A DNA stretch of 64,000 nucleotides from CAVWCQ01 sp963753545 (GCA_963753545.1 CAVWCQ010000008.1:3844001-3908000); one strand, 5' to 3'. Numbered from the stretch's first letter, positions 18,986-29,400 are shown. The notes: generated by a model from the sequence alone, not told the origin. Translations and numbers: made by a program.

Positions 18986-20166
18986 CAACCTTTGATGTGG
19001 CAGTTATCGGCGGCGGTCCGGCAGGTTGCAGCGCCGCGATCACTCTGGCTGAACAGGGCCAGCGCGTCGCGCTCTTTGAGGCCAAAACCTATCCTCACCA
19101 CAAAGTCTGCGGCGAATTTCTCTCACCGGAATGTATGATCCTGCTTGATCGCTTGGGCCTACTGACCGCCCTGGCGGATTTACGTCCAGTTCCTATCCAG
19201 ACAGTCTGCATGACGGCTCCCAGCGGCGCAGTCTGGGAAACCACCCTGCCCGGTACAGCCTGGGGTATCAGCCGCAGCGCTCTTGACGCGGCCCTGGCAC
19301 AGCAGGCGCGTATCTGTGGCGTCGAAGTGTGCGAAGGCACGACGATCAGCGATATCGGCGGCAGCCTGGACAGCGGCTTCCAATTGATCGCCCGCACACC
19401 AGCAGGCAACGAAGTGATCGAAGCGCGTCTGCTGATTGGCGCGCACGGCAAACGGAGCGGCCTGGATCGCACGCTTAACCGCGCTTTCTTAGATCACTCT
19501 CAGCCCTTTGTCGGCTTAAAAGCGCATTTTCACGGGCCGCCGCTGCCGGGGCGTATCGAACTGCATACCTTCCCTGGCGGCTACTGCGGTATGTCGGAGA
19601 TTGAAGGCGGCGCGGCGAATGTCTGCCTGCTGGTCCGGCAGACCGTCTTTCAGCGCGCAGCAGGAAACGGCCCTGCAGCAGTTCAGGATTTTATCGTCTG
19701 GATGCGCGGGCAAAACGCGCATCTGGAATCCTGGCTGAGTCAGGCAGATATGATCAGTGACCGCTGGCTGAGCATTGGGCAGGTTCCCTTTATCCGCAAA
19801 CAGGCCGTTGAGCAGGATATTCTGATGGCTGGCGACGCTGCCGGATTGATCGTGCCGCTAGCGGGCGACGGCATTGCGATGGCTCTGCACAGCGGCAAGC
19901 TGGCGGCGGCGTATGGCGCGGCCTTTCTCACCAGAAATCTGACTGCTTTCGATCTGCGCCAGCAGTATGCAGCAGCCTGGCAGCACGAATTTGGCTCACG
20001 GTTGAAACTGGGCCGAGCGCTGCAAGGGATCATGCTCCGGCCTCACTTGCTGTCGCCCACCCTCCGTCTGCTGTCGGCTGTTCCACCCTTGGGCAATTAT
20101 CTGGTTGCGCACACGCGCGACACGAAACTCATCCATCAAACAAGCGCCCCTTCGCTAGGGGTTTAA
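18982..20166 (+). CDS. geranylgeranyl-reductase-type FAD-dependent oxidoreductase
   Basis: 394 residues, start fixed by the ATGA overlap with the methyltransferase. Rossmann motif GGGPAGCSAA (10-19), FEAKTYPHHKVCGEFLSPE with the KVCGE signature of the geranylgeranyl reductase/tryptophan halogenase-like flavoproteins (41-45), and the second FAD motif MAGDAAGLIVPLAGDGIAMA near residue 286-305. The group includes hydroxylases and reductases that act on lipids, prenyl chains or aromatic polyketides. Nineteen bases separate it from the PKS gene, so it probably tailors the PKS product, either by ring hydroxylation or double-bond reduction. Confidence 0.8.
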   Translation: MTTFDVAVIGGGPAGCSAAITLAEQGQRVALFEAKTYPHHKVCGEFLSPECMILLDRLGLLTALADLRPVPIQTVCMTAPSGAVWETTLPGTAWGISRSALDAALAQQARICGVEVCEGTTISDIGGSLDSGFQLIARTPAGNEVIEARLLIGAHGKRSGLDRTLNRAFLDHSQPFVGLKAHFHGPPLPGRIELHTFPGGYCGMSEIEGGAANVCLLVRQTVFQRAAGNGPAAVQDFIVWMRGQNAHLESWLSQADMISDRWLSIGQVPFIRKQAVEQDILMAGDAAGLIVPLAGDGIAMALHSGKLAAAYGAAFLTRNLTAFDLRQQYAAAWQHEFGSRLKLGRALQGIMLRPHLLSPTLRLLSAVPPLGNYLVAHTRDTKLIHQTSAPSLGV

Positions 20167-20184
20167 GAGGATAAGCAAGCATCA

Positions 20185-21246
20185 ATGACAACATTCTCGA
20201 CTACCCCGCAAATTCTAGGCCTTGCAACCGGTGTGCCCGCTCCCCGCTACAGCCAAGCGGAACTCTTTGATCAAATGCGGCACCTGGGCCTCGGCAGCGA
20301 TCCGCGCACCGAAACGATCTTTCGTAATGCGGGCGTTGCTTATCGCCATGCCGTTGTCGGAGGCGATTATTTTGCGGAAACACGAACCACTCAGGTACGT
20401 AATATGTGCTACCTGGAAGAAGCCGTTCCTTTGGGAGAAGATGTAATTCGGCGCTGCCTCGAGTCAGCAGGTCGCAGCGCCAGCGACATTCATGATTTTG
20501 TCGTCGTGTCCTGCACGGGCATCGATACCCCTGGCCTCGATCTTCAGCTTGCCGGGCGGCTGGGCATGCGCCCTGATCTGCGGCGAACCAGCGTGCTCGG
20601 CATGGGCTGTTATGCCGCCTTCCCTGGACTGCTGCGCGCGCGGGAAGCGGTCTCGGCGGGACGTGCCGACCGGATCGCCCTGGTCCTCACGCTGGAACTG
20701 TGCTCGCTGCACCTGCAAATGGACGATACGCTGGAGAACATGGTCTCAGCGGCGCTCTTTGCCGATGGCGCGTCCGCCGTGCTGATCGGCACGAAGGACC
20801 ACCACGGAAGTGGGCCTTGGATGCTCGACGCGGCAACCCACTGTGACTATACCACCCTCGATCACATGGCTTTCCGCCTGACCGATCATGGCTTCCAGAT
20901 GCGCCTCTCCGCCTATGTGCCCGATCTACTGGCAGCCGAAATCGAGAAGTTTGTCGATCAACTGCTCGATCAAAATCAGCTTTCCCGCCAGGATATCCGC
21001 TTCTGGGGCGTGCATCCCGGCAGCGGTAAGATTCTGGACCACGTACAAAACAGGCTGGGCCTCTCCGATGCTGAGATGTGCTACTCGCGTGAAGTGCTGC
21101 ATGACTATGGCAATATGTCGTCAGCCACCATCCTCTTTGTGTTGGATCGGATTCAGCGGGAAGGCAAGCCGCAGCCGGGCGATTACGGCGTGTTGATGGC
21201 TTTTGGCCCCGGTCTGACCATGGAAAGTATGCTGGTGCGCTGGTGA
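20185..21246 (+). CDS. type III polyketide synthase (chalcone/stilbene synthase family)
   Basis: 353 residues, intact. The catalytic triad is visible with normal spacing: Cys142 in LGMGCYAAFPGL, His277 in GVHPGSGKILD and Asn310 in YGNMSSAT; the C-terminal GFGPG-equivalent is MAFGPGLTME. Homodimeric enzymes of this family condense a starter acyl-CoA with malonyl-CoA units and cyclise the chain to pyrones, resorcinols or phloroglucinols. It is the core gene of an operon with a methyltransferase and an FAD oxidoreductase upstream and a decayed Nudix gene overlapping its stop. The product class cannot be told, although many bacterial relatives make alkylresorcinols or alkylpyrones. Confidence 0.93.
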   Translation: MTTFSTTPQILGLATGVPAPRYSQAELFDQMRHLGLGSDPRTETIFRNAGVAYRHAVVGGDYFAETRTTQVRNMCYLEEAVPLGEDVIRRCLESAGRSASDIHDFVVVSCTGIDTPGLDLQLAGRLGMRPDLRRTSVLGMGCYAAFPGLLRAREAVSAGRADRIALVLTLELCSLHLQMDDTLENMVSAALFADGASAVLIGTKDHHGSGPWMLDAATHCDYTTLDHMAFRLTDHGFQMRLSAYVPDLLAAEIEKFVDQLLDQNQLSRQDIRFWGVHPGSGKILDHVQNRLGLSDAEMCYSREVLHDYGNMSSATILFVLDRIQREGKPQPGDYGVLMAFGPGLTMESMLVRW

Positions 21247-21601
21247 AATCACATGATGAAGTTTCTGCCGGGGGAGTGGTGTATCGCACCACTCCCGGCG
21301 GACTTCAGGTCTTGATCTGCAAAGATGCGGGTTATCACAAGTGGGTACTGCCCAAAGGGCTTGTTCACAAAAACGAAAGCTACGAACAAGCTGCCCTGCG
21401 CATTGTTGCCGCGCTGGGAGAACCGGAAAAATAGTTCTACGTCTCACGGGGCGTGCGCGTCTTTAAGACGGTCCACTACTTCCTGATGGAATACCTCTCT
21501 GGCAGCGAGGCCGAGCACGACACGAAGCGAATCTCAGCGGGATGGGCTATCAAGGGGCCAAAGACATTCTCGGCAAAAGTCGTGATCTGCTTGCCAAATA
21601 A
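21243..21601 (+). pseudogene. Nudix hydrolase, decayed
   Basis: A GTG at 21243 overlaps the PKS stop and opens SAGGVVYRT and WVLPKGLVHKNESYEQAALR, the start of a Nudix domain. The catalytic half of the Nudix box (R-E-x-x-E-E-x-G) is absent: the text jumps from AALR to IVAALGEPEK, about ten residues short. A TAG at 21432-21434 then interrupts, after which the same frame continues FYVSRGVRVFKTVHYFLMEY and another frame supplies YQGAKDILGKSRDLLAK and TAA at 21599-21601, with roughly fifteen residues missing between. Unlike other broken genes here it has lost sequence as well as frame, so it may be a true pseudogene; misassembly is the alternative. Confidence 0.7.
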
Positions 21602-21750
21602 ACAACCTTTATCTGCTCCTGGGAAAGACTAAAAGATTGTCGTGACAATTGTCAATTAACTCCTACCTGCCATCTGGGTATAAAATGACAGGTAGGAGAT
21701 CTAACTGCGCACACAATCAACCGTCTCTCCTAGCTCTGGGGGCAGTATTG

Positions 21751-24700
21751 ATGAGAACAATCCGCTTGCTGTTATTTTTTGGCCTTGTCTTTCTATTGGG
21801 TGGCGCACAAGTAACATCCTCCGCGCCGCGATCTTCTGTTCCACTTCGGGTAAGAGTTAGCGCGCCCTACGTACCCTCGACGGCAGATCAAATCCGTGAT
21901 GCTCTGCGTCTCGCCTATCGGTCGGACCGGCATGCACCCATCACCAGCCGAGAAGCACAGTCTCACACAGCCGCCTGGACGGTCATGGTCTATATGGCCG
22001 CCGATAATGACCTTGAACCGTTTGCGATAGGCGATATCAACGAGATGGAATATGTCGGCAGTACAACCGGCATGAATATTCTCGTGCAGCTTGACCGTTC
22101 ACCCAACTACAATACATCCAATGGCGATTGGACCAACTCACGCCGCCTGTTTATCACCCAGGACACGTCTCTGACTCAGATTGCATCGGAGAGCGTGGAT
22201 GAGATGGGCGAAACCAACACCGGCGATCCGGCAACACTGGTTAATTTTGCATCTTGGGCTGTCCAGACCTATCCTGCCGAACACTACGCGCTGATCATCT
22301 GGGATCATGGCGGATCGTGGTATGGGGTGGCCTCGGACGAAAGTTCAGACTATGATGATCTAAGTCTACCCGAACTGACTCAGGCCTTGCAGCAAACAGT
22401 CGACCAGACCGGGATAGGGCAGTTCGATATCATAGGCTTTGATGCCTGTCTGATGGGAGCGCTGGAAGTCTACCAGGCCGTGGCACCCTATGCGCACTAT
22501 GGCATCGGCAGCGCGGAGCTGATTCCTGGCAATGGTTGGGACTACTTTGGCTCACTCGATGCTCTTGCCAGTACGCCAACCATAGATGGCGAAACGTTTG
22601 GCCGGGCTGTTGTCGACAGCTTTACCGACTTTTACACAACAGTTGTCACCAGCTACCCGACTTTTAGTCTGGGTCTGGTCGATCTCAGCCAGTCCGATAA
22701 GGTTGTGGCCGCGCTTGACGACTTTACAACTCAGGTTAGCATCCAGCCGGACACAGCGGTTGATGTGATTGGCAGCGCCCGGAGCGAGACGCATGTCTTC
22801 GGCGCGTTTGATGATCCACAATTCACCGATGTATGGGCCGCGACCGATTTACTGCAATTTATGGATCTGGTTGCCAAACAATCCGCTGACCCAGCCTTAC
22901 AAAACGCGGCTAACAACGCCCATCTGGCGGGCGAGGACATGATGCTCTATTACCAGAGCAGCGAAGCCCTGCAAGGATCAGGCGGACTATCAATCTATTT
23001 TCCGCGCAGTTCTAATAACTTCTATGAAAATAACCGGGAAGAACGATACCTTCAGGAAGTACCCAGTTCGCTCAAGCTTTGGCCAAATTTTCTGGGACAG
23101 TTTTACACCCTGGCCGCACAGTTCACGTCGGCGGGGTTCGAAAACACCCTGCTTGGCGTCTCAGCCGATGGCCCACAGGCGGTAGTCAGTGTTCAGGCCG
23201 TCAAGAACAGTCTGGTTGACTCTTCTGTCCTGATTTTGTTGGACATCGGGAGAGGCCAGCGTATTATTGTCGATTATCAGCGTCTGGAAGCTAACTCATC
23301 GGACACAACGATGAACGGCATCAAGTCTGATACCCGCGCCCGCCGTCAGGATAAAGCGCCGCAGACGGTTCTCTGGGCAGCGACAATTCCCTACCTATCG
23401 GACGGTAACACGCAGCTTCCCATATTGCTGCTCCGCAGCCGTTACAATGCCAACTCGGCGATTATCAACGGTGTGGTCTATCTTCAGGATGGCCCGCCGG
23501 TCAGCGCCCAACTCGTTGTAGACCTGACTACAAACGAAGTGACGAGTATCTGGGGCATCCGCAATATCGACGGCACGCCCATGCCATCAGAGATTACGGT
23601 GCAGCCCGGCGATTTATTCCAGGCGACCTGGTTTGTGCTTGGGCCCAGGAACGATATCATCGCTGTACCAGCCAATTTCAAGCTGGTATTCACCGATGAA
23701 CCGCTGTTTATCGTCTGGTTATCAGCTCCGCCCGGCGCTTACACCTTTACGACGCTGGCGGCGGGTGTTGGCGGTGGCGAGGCGACCCAGAACTCGATTG
23801 CCGTAGCCATTACCGATACCAGTGGGGATCAGATCGTTCTGGTCGAACTTGATCCAGCCGACCCCGACTATGATGATGACGGCGTGCTTAATGAAGCCGA
23901 TAACTGCCCGGTGCTGGTTAACCCGCAGCAGGAAGATGCCGACGGGGATGGCATCGGTGATGTGTGCGACCTCTTCAACGATCTGGATATTGATCAGGAC
24001 GGCGTTCTCGATGTCAACGATAACTGCCCATCTGTCGCTAATCCAGATCAGCAGGATACGGACGGCAATGGCGTTGGAGATGCTTGTCAGGCGGCAAGCG
24101 ATATAGACCAGGACGGTATCCTGGACAACCTGGATAATTGCCCAACAGTCTACAACCAGTACCAGAGCGATTACGATGGGGACGGGTTGGGCGATGCCTG
24201 CGATCCAGAGTCGGGGTTGGTAGTGGATCGCGATGAGGATGGAATTGCCGACGACCAGGACAACTGCCCAGATGCCCCTAACGCCGATCAGATAGACGTT
24301 GACCAGGATGGCATTGGCGACGTATGTGATCCACTTGACAACTCCGACCAGGACGGCATTGCAAACAGCCAGGATAATTGTCCCTGGAATTTCAATCCGG
24401 ATCAGAGCAACGCCGATAACGATGGTTTTGGCGACGCCTGTGACACCTATAATGATCCGCCGCCAATATCTCCTATACCCGACTCAGACCAGGACGGGAT
24501 ACTTGACTCTTCCGACAACTGTCCCTCTGTCAGCAATCCCGGTCAGGAAGACACGGCAGAGATCAGTTTCTACTATTCGGCTGATGGAGTGGGCGATGCC
24601 TGCGATAACTGCCCGTATTATCCCAATGCGAGTCAGGCTAATCAGGACGGAGACGGATTTGGCGATGAATGCGATCTGTGCCTGACTCAGCCTGGTCCAG

Positions 24701-25233
24701 ACTCAGGATGCCCAACAGCCACTCCAATGTTTGATATAGATGGGGATGGCGTTGACGATGACTTCGACAACTGCATGATGGACTTTAATCCTGGGCAGGA
24801 AGATATGGATGGCGACGGTATAGGCGATGTTTGCGACGACAGTGACGGAGATGGGTTTGTTGATGCCTATGACATGTGCCCAACCTTACCCGGCCCGTCC
24901 TCAGGATGTCCAATGTTGCCTCCAGATACTGATGGGGATAGTGTTTATGATTTCATGGACAACTGTCCTTTAAACTTCAATCCTGGACAGGAAGACACGG
25001 ATTTCGACAACATAGGCGATGTTTGTGATAGTGACCTTGACGCGGATGGCTTTGATAATGCCCTGGACAACTGTCCCTATGTCAGCAATTCTGGTCAGGA
25101 AGATATTGGAGAGAGCAGTGTCGGGAATACCCCAGATGGGGTGGGTGATGCCTGCGATAACTGTCCCTCCATCACCAACAGCGATCAGTTAGATAGTAAT
25201 GCGGATGGTATAGGAGACGCCTGCGCTATATAG
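21751..25233 (+). CDS. secreted clostripain-family (C11) peptidase with thrombospondin type 3 repeats
   Basis: 1,160 residues from ATG 21751, eight bases after GGGGG; this start opens a signal peptide (MRTIRLLLFFGLVFLLGG) whereas the longer in-frame option from 21649 buries it. Residues about 75-460 are a C11 cysteine peptidase: AWTVMVYMAADNDLE, then WDHGGSW with His186 and GFDACLMG with Cys233, the catalytic pair. A beta-rich region (about 470-700) follows, and residues about 704-1160 are calcium-binding thrombospondin type 3 repeats. It is secreted or surface-bound and probably cleaves after Arg like clostripain, though specificity is not readable. The protein has no sorting signal after the repeats. 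It is convergent with the solute-binding protein gene. Confidence 0.9.
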   Translation: MRTIRLLLFFGLVFLLGGAQVTSSAPRSSVPLRVRVSAPYVPSTADQIRDALRLAYRSDRHAPITSREAQSHTAAWTVMVYMAADNDLEPFAIGDINEMEYVGSTTGMNILVQLDRSPNYNTSNGDWTNSRRLFITQDTSLTQIASESVDEMGETNTGDPATLVNFASWAVQTYPAEHYALIIWDHGGSWYGVASDESSDYDDLSLPELTQALQQTVDQTGIGQFDIIGFDACLMGALEVYQAVAPYAHYGIGSAELIPGNGWDYFGSLDALASTPTIDGETFGRAVVDSFTDFYTTVVTSYPTFSLGLVDLSQSDKVVAALDDFTTQVSIQPDTAVDVIGSARSETHVFGAFDDPQFTDVWAATDLLQFMDLVAKQSADPALQNAANNAHLAGEDMMLYYQSSEALQGSGGLSIYFPRSSNNFYENNREERYLQEVPSSLKLWPNFLGQFYTLAAQFTSAGFENTLLGVSADGPQAVVSVQAVKNSLVDSSVLILLDIGRGQRIIVDYQRLEANSSDTTMNGIKSDTRARRQDKAPQTVLWAATIPYLSDGNTQLPILLLRSRYNANSAIINGVVYLQDGPPVSAQLVVDLTTNEVTSIWGIRNIDGTPMPSEITVQPGDLFQATWFVLGPRNDIIAVPANFKLVFTDEPLFIVWLSAPPGAYTFTTLAAGVGGGEATQNSIAVAITDTSGDQIVLVELDPADPDYDDDGVLNEADNCPVLVNPQQEDADGDGIGDVCDLFNDLDIDQDGVLDVNDNCPSVANPDQQDTDGNGVGDACQAASDIDQDGILDNLDNCPTVYNQYQSDYDGDGLGDACDPESGLVVDRDEDGIADDQDNCPDAPNADQIDVDQDGIGDVCDPLDNSDQDGIANSQDNCPWNFNPDQSNADNDGFGDACDTYNDPPPISPIPDSDQDGILDSSDNCPSVSNPGQEDTAEISFYYSADGVGDACDNCPYYPNASQANQDGDGFGDECDLCLTQPGPDSGCPTATPMFDIDGDGVDDDFDNCMMDFNPGQEDMDGDGIGDVCDDSDGDGFVDAYDMCPTLPGPSSGCPMLPPDTDGDSVYDFMDNCPLNFNPGQEDTDFDNIGDVCDSDLDADGFDNALDNCPYVSNSGQEDIGESSVGNTPDGVGDACDNCPSITNSDQLDSNADGIGDACAI
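23860..25230 (+). repeat. array of thrombospondin type 3 coding repeats
   Basis: The 3' part of the C11 peptidase gene encodes about eleven units of the form DNCP-x6-Q-x-D-x-DGDGxGDxCD plus two short D-x-C-PTxPGP-x-SGCP units. Unit length varies from 22 to about 35 codons, so this is a protein-level repeat with degenerate DNA. Such acidic arrays bind many calcium ions and act as rigid stalks. Confidence 0.85.
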
Positions 25234-25267
25234 CCATCTATTCTCCGCATACTGATGGTAAAATCAA

Positions 25268-25305
25268 GCAGGGCGCGAAACACTTCGCGCCCTGCATATC
25301 TTTTT
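25268..25305. terminator. bidirectional terminator between C11 peptidase and solute-binding protein
   Basis: A 12-bp perfect GC-rich stem (25268-25279 with 25284-25295) with a 4-nt loop is followed by ATATCTTTTT on the plus strand. Confidence 0.9.
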
Positions 25306-25320
25306 GAACGAACTTGAGCT

Positions 25321-26313
25321 TTATCTTTCCGGACGATTGCACGAAGCGCAGCGGAATGTTGCTAACGATTCGAGATTCAACACAATCGAATCAACCGGGA
25401 TGAGACTTTCAATCTCGGTCCCGTTCAAATAGGCGACTGCCGTTTCCATCCCGATTCGCCCAACTTCTGTTCCGCTAGACGTAATGACGGCGGTCAAACG
25501 GCCCTCCTGAATGGCAGCAACCGCGTCTTCTGTCACCTGGAAACTGACAAAGGTGATGCCCCGGCTGCGGGCAACAATGGAAGCTTCCATCGCCGACAGA
25601 ACCTGATCGCTGGTGTAGGCAAAAACGCCGTTCACTTTTTCTTCGCCCAACACGGCAGCAAAGGCATCCACCACTTCATCGTGAGTCAGGCCGGTCGTAT
25701 CAAGAGGTTGAATGACTACATCCGGGCACTGCTCGGTCATGGCAGCAGTAAAGCTATCGTGCCGTTCAAGAATTGAAGTAACCGAAGCGCTTTCTGGTTC
25801 GTCGGCATTGTCAGCAGGTGTCAGATCAACGGGCAGCAGTTCGATCACCGTTCCCGCTTCATTGAGCGCGCCGCACAACGTCGTTGCTGCCAGTTCCCCT
25901 TCTGTTGCTCCATCTGGCAAAATCCGGCTGACAACATTTACTTCAACTTCGCCCAGTGTCGAATCAACATCGGAACCGAGCAGAAACACGGGGATATCGG
26001 CTTCATTGGCGGCTGCAATCGCGTCCAGGCTGGTTTCTGGATCTGCGGGGGTGAGCAGAATTGCGTTCACTCCCTGGTCGATCAGGTCTTGGACATCAGC
26101 CGCCTCTTCGCTTTCGGACGCTGCTACAACCAGGGTGACACCCAGCTCATCGGCAGCAGCAGCGGCCCCATCGTTGATAGCTCCATAATAGGTATCACCG
26201 GTTGTAGGAACCGCCAATCCGATTTTAAATTTAGCTTCCTGGGCACCGGCAGCGGGAACAAGACCTACAATCAGTACAGCCACAAACGCGACGATTAAGA
26301 CTTTCCGATTCAT
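25321..26313 (-). CDS. periplasmic sugar-binding protein (type 1, ABC-transporter substrate-binding)
   Basis: 330 residues from ATG 26313; AAGGAG lies about eight bases upstream, and the in-frame TTG three codons earlier is therefore unlikely. A signal peptide (LIVAFVAVLIVGLVPAAGA) is followed by a periplasmic binding protein fold of the ribose/autoinducer-2 kind (PF13407): FKIGLAVPTTGDTYYGAINDGAA, a DVQDLIDQGVNAILLTPADPE stretch, and AIQEGRLTAVITSS in the hinge/C-lobe. Two Cys near the end could form a disulfide. No permease or ATPase gene is next to it, so it either serves a transporter encoded elsewhere or acts as a sensor component. An intergenic gap of 183 bp separates it from the kinase terminator region. 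Confidence 0.85.
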   Translation of the reverse strand: MNRKVLIVAFVAVLIVGLVPAAGAQEAKFKIGLAVPTTGDTYYGAINDGAAAAADELGVTLVVAASESEEAADVQDLIDQGVNAILLTPADPETSLDAIAAANEADIPVFLLGSDVDSTLGEVEVNVVSRILPDGATEGELAATTLCGALNEAGTVIELLPVDLTPADNADEPESASVTSILERHDSFTAAMTEQCPDVVIQPLDTTGLTHDEVVDAFAAVLGEEKVNGVFAYTSDQVLSAMEASIVARSRGITFVSFQVTEDAVAAIQEGRLTAVITSSGTEVGRIGMETAVAYLNGTEIESLIPVDSIVLNLESLATFRCASCNRPER

Positions 26314-26430
26314 TGTGAACAACTCCTTATGGTGTTTTTATATGACGTAAAGCCGCCATCACTCTCTAATGCATTTGGTCTGCGCTTTTTAAGGAATAGT
26401 GTCGAAGTATGAAGTATCGCGCCAAATAAT

Positions 26431-26465
26431 TAAGGCTAACTTCAGTATACACGAAGTTAGCCTTA
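26431..26465 (-). terminator. terminator after the kinase-WD40 gene
   Basis: A 13-bp perfect stem (TAAGGCTAACTTC at 26431-26443 and its complement at 26453-26465) with a 9-nt loop lies 32 bp beyond the stop of the minus-strand kinase gene. AATTATTT follows in the minus direction. The stem arms resemble those of the terminator at 15889-15933. Confidence 0.7.
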
Positions 26466-26496
26466 GTTTAACATCAATTTTTTCCGAAATTATCGC

Positions 26497-29400
26497 TTAC
26501 TGATCAGGTGCTGCCACGTAGCGATTCGCATGCGTCCAGGTGAGCAAGCCATCGAGGGTCAGGGGCGCTGCCTCCCATTCACGCACGGTAATATCCGGTG
26601 AGACCGAGAACGCGGTCTTTCCGTCTGGTCCCCAAACTGCATCCCAGACGGCTGATCCATTTTCCAACCGCCTGATCATAGTTCCAGTCGCTACATCCCA
26701 TGTCCGCAGTGTGCCATCTTCCGACGCCGATAGAATGGTCTTTCCATCGGGGCTGAATAGAGCCGTCGTGACGCTGCCTGTATGTCCAGTATATTGGCGC
26801 AACATGCTGCCTGTCGCTACATCCCACAGCATCATCATTGTGTCACGAGAGGACGAGATCGCTGTCAAGCCATCCGGACTGAACGCAACGTTGGTCACGC
26901 CTCCGCTGTGCCCAGCATAATGGCGAACTGGCTGATGGGTTTCCAGTACCCATAAGATGATGTCGCCGTCGTCCGAAGACGACAAGGCTGTTTTGCCATC
27001 AGGGCTGATCGTTACCGCCCAAATATAGTTCTCATGGCCTTCAAGCCTGTAAAGCTCTGTACCCTCTGCCCGGTCCCAGGCAATAATCACTGCGTCCAAT
27101 CCAGCGGAGAAGATGGTCTTTCCATCGGGGCTAAGCGTCAGAGCCTCAACCTCATCACTGTGACCTTCCATCGTATGGATGATGCTCTGCGACTGAATAT
27201 CCCACTCGTAGACAGTATTTACGGCGGCGGAAATGAACGTCTTCCCATCAGGAGCAAAGATGGCAACCATCGGCGCTCCATCATGGGCAAACTGGCCTAA
27301 TTCGGTACCAGACGCATAATCCCACAGGCGAACGGTTCCATCCATAGAAGTCGTCAACACCTGTGTGCCGTCCGCGTTAAGCACTACTGTGATCGGAATA
27401 TCTGTATGCCCGCTGAAGCGTCGGATTTCAGCTCCGTTGCGCAGATCCCACAAGCGAAGTGTCATATCTTCAGAGGCAGAGAGAACCTGTGTGCCGCTGG
27501 CGTTAAAAACAGCCTGCCGGACAACACCATCGTGACCGATCAGGCGACTTATTTCATCTCCCGTGTTGATGTCCCAGACGCGGATGCTGCCATCGTCGGA
27601 ACTGGACAGAACAAACTGCCCATCCCGGCTGACATCAACACTTTCGATCCAGGAACCATGCCCCTTAAAGGTCTGGGTTTCTTCACCCGTTTCCAGGCTC
27701 CACAGTTTCACCATCTGATCGCCACCACCCGATACCACGTTCAAGCCATCAGGGGTAAACTGTACCGTCGCTACGCCGCCGCTGTGCGTACCCTCAATCT
27801 TCTGCTTTATGGCGCAAGTCGCCAGGTCCCACCAGATAATCGACTCATCATACGAGCCGGAAATTGCCGTCTGCCCATCGGGACTGAAAGCCACCGAGGT
27901 GATGGTATCCATATGCCCCTCAAAACAGCTCTGTTGATCGCCTGTCTCCACGTTCCACAAGATCAGGAGGCCGTCATTTGCACCGACAAGCACCTGCTGC
28001 CCATTTGGCGAAACGGCCACAGTATACGCCGTATGGTCGGCGTCCAACTGCATCCGATTGATCTCTTGGCCGTTGGTGAGGTCCCACAGAATAATCGCCC
28101 CATCCCTGCCTCCAGAAATGGCTTGGCTTCCATCCGCACTGATCGCCACACTGCGGACACGGTCCGTATGTCCTTCAAAACGCTGGAGGATTGCGCCAGT
28201 CTGCAAATCCCACAGAATGAGGGTTTGATCCCATGAGCCGGACAGCGCTCGCTGTCCATCTGGGGTAAAAACGGCGCTTGAAATGATGTCTTCATGCCCG
28301 CTCAAAACTCGCCGTGTTCCGGGGGCCTGAGCCGCGGCTGCCAACATTTGTAATGCCGCCATTGGGGGATTGGGAATCTGGTTCGCTTGAATTGCCAGGT
28401 CAATCGCCTCATCAGTGTTGTGATTTTGCAGTTCTAACTGGGAGCTGGCAACCAGAGCCAGACTGTGCGATACATCAGCGTTTCGCTCCGCGACCGACTG
28501 TGCAGATCGCGCCGCCGCCCGCTGGTTCCGCGCCGTCTTAAAACTGAGAAGTGCGATCACGGCCAGAATAGATGTCACTACGGCTGCCGCCATGAACACG
28601 GTAGCTAAGGCCTTCAACCTCTGGCGAGATCGGCGCTCCAGGGCTTCTTCACGGGCAACGCGTGCAGCTTCGGCTGCTTCTTGAGCTACACGTGCGGCAA
28701 CGCTGGCCCGAATATACTCTTGCTCACCTAACGTCAGCGCAATATTCCCTCGCTCAAGCAGCCCTTCAAACTGGCTCAGCCGCAGCCCAGAAGTCAGGAA
28801 ACTGGGGTTGTGTTCCACCCGGTTCCACTCATCTGCTGCCGATGACAGCCGCCGTTGCAGCAGGATATCCTCGCGGTTTTCATTAAGCCACTCCTGCAGG
28901 CGCTCCCATTCCCGGATCAAAGCCTCATGGGCCACTTCGACTGTAGGCGCGCGAGTTACCGGGTCGTGATCAAAGGTCAGCAAACGATATTTGCCAAGGG
29001 TCGAGATCACCTCTTCCGCTGTTCGTTCGTTCTCGACAACCGCTGTCAGTTCGTGATGCAGGGCGCGGCGGCGCGTGTCCTCCGCCCCCTCGCTCAGCGT
29101 GACCAGCCGCAGGAAGATCTGGCGCATTGCCTGCTGCGTGTCGGGCTCCATCGCCAGGTAGAGTTCTTCGGCACGGCGCGCCAATGCTCCCAGCACGCCG
29201 CCGCTGGCCTGGTATGCTTCCAACGTCAGGCGATTATCCTGCCGCCGTTCGAAAATTTCGGTCAATGTGTACTGGAGGAGAGGCAGTGCGCCCGGCTGTT
29301 CGCTGATTTCAGTCACGATTGCTGCCAGCAATCCCGGTTCAACGGTCAATCCTGCCCGCTCCGCCGGGCCCACGATAGCACGCTTCATCTCGTCAGGCGA

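Noticed and set aside
26500..28300. periodic DNA similarity that could look like a direct-repeat array
   Set aside because: It is the coding signature of WD40 blades; spacing is in codons, and the repeats are degenerate with no spacers as in CRISPR.
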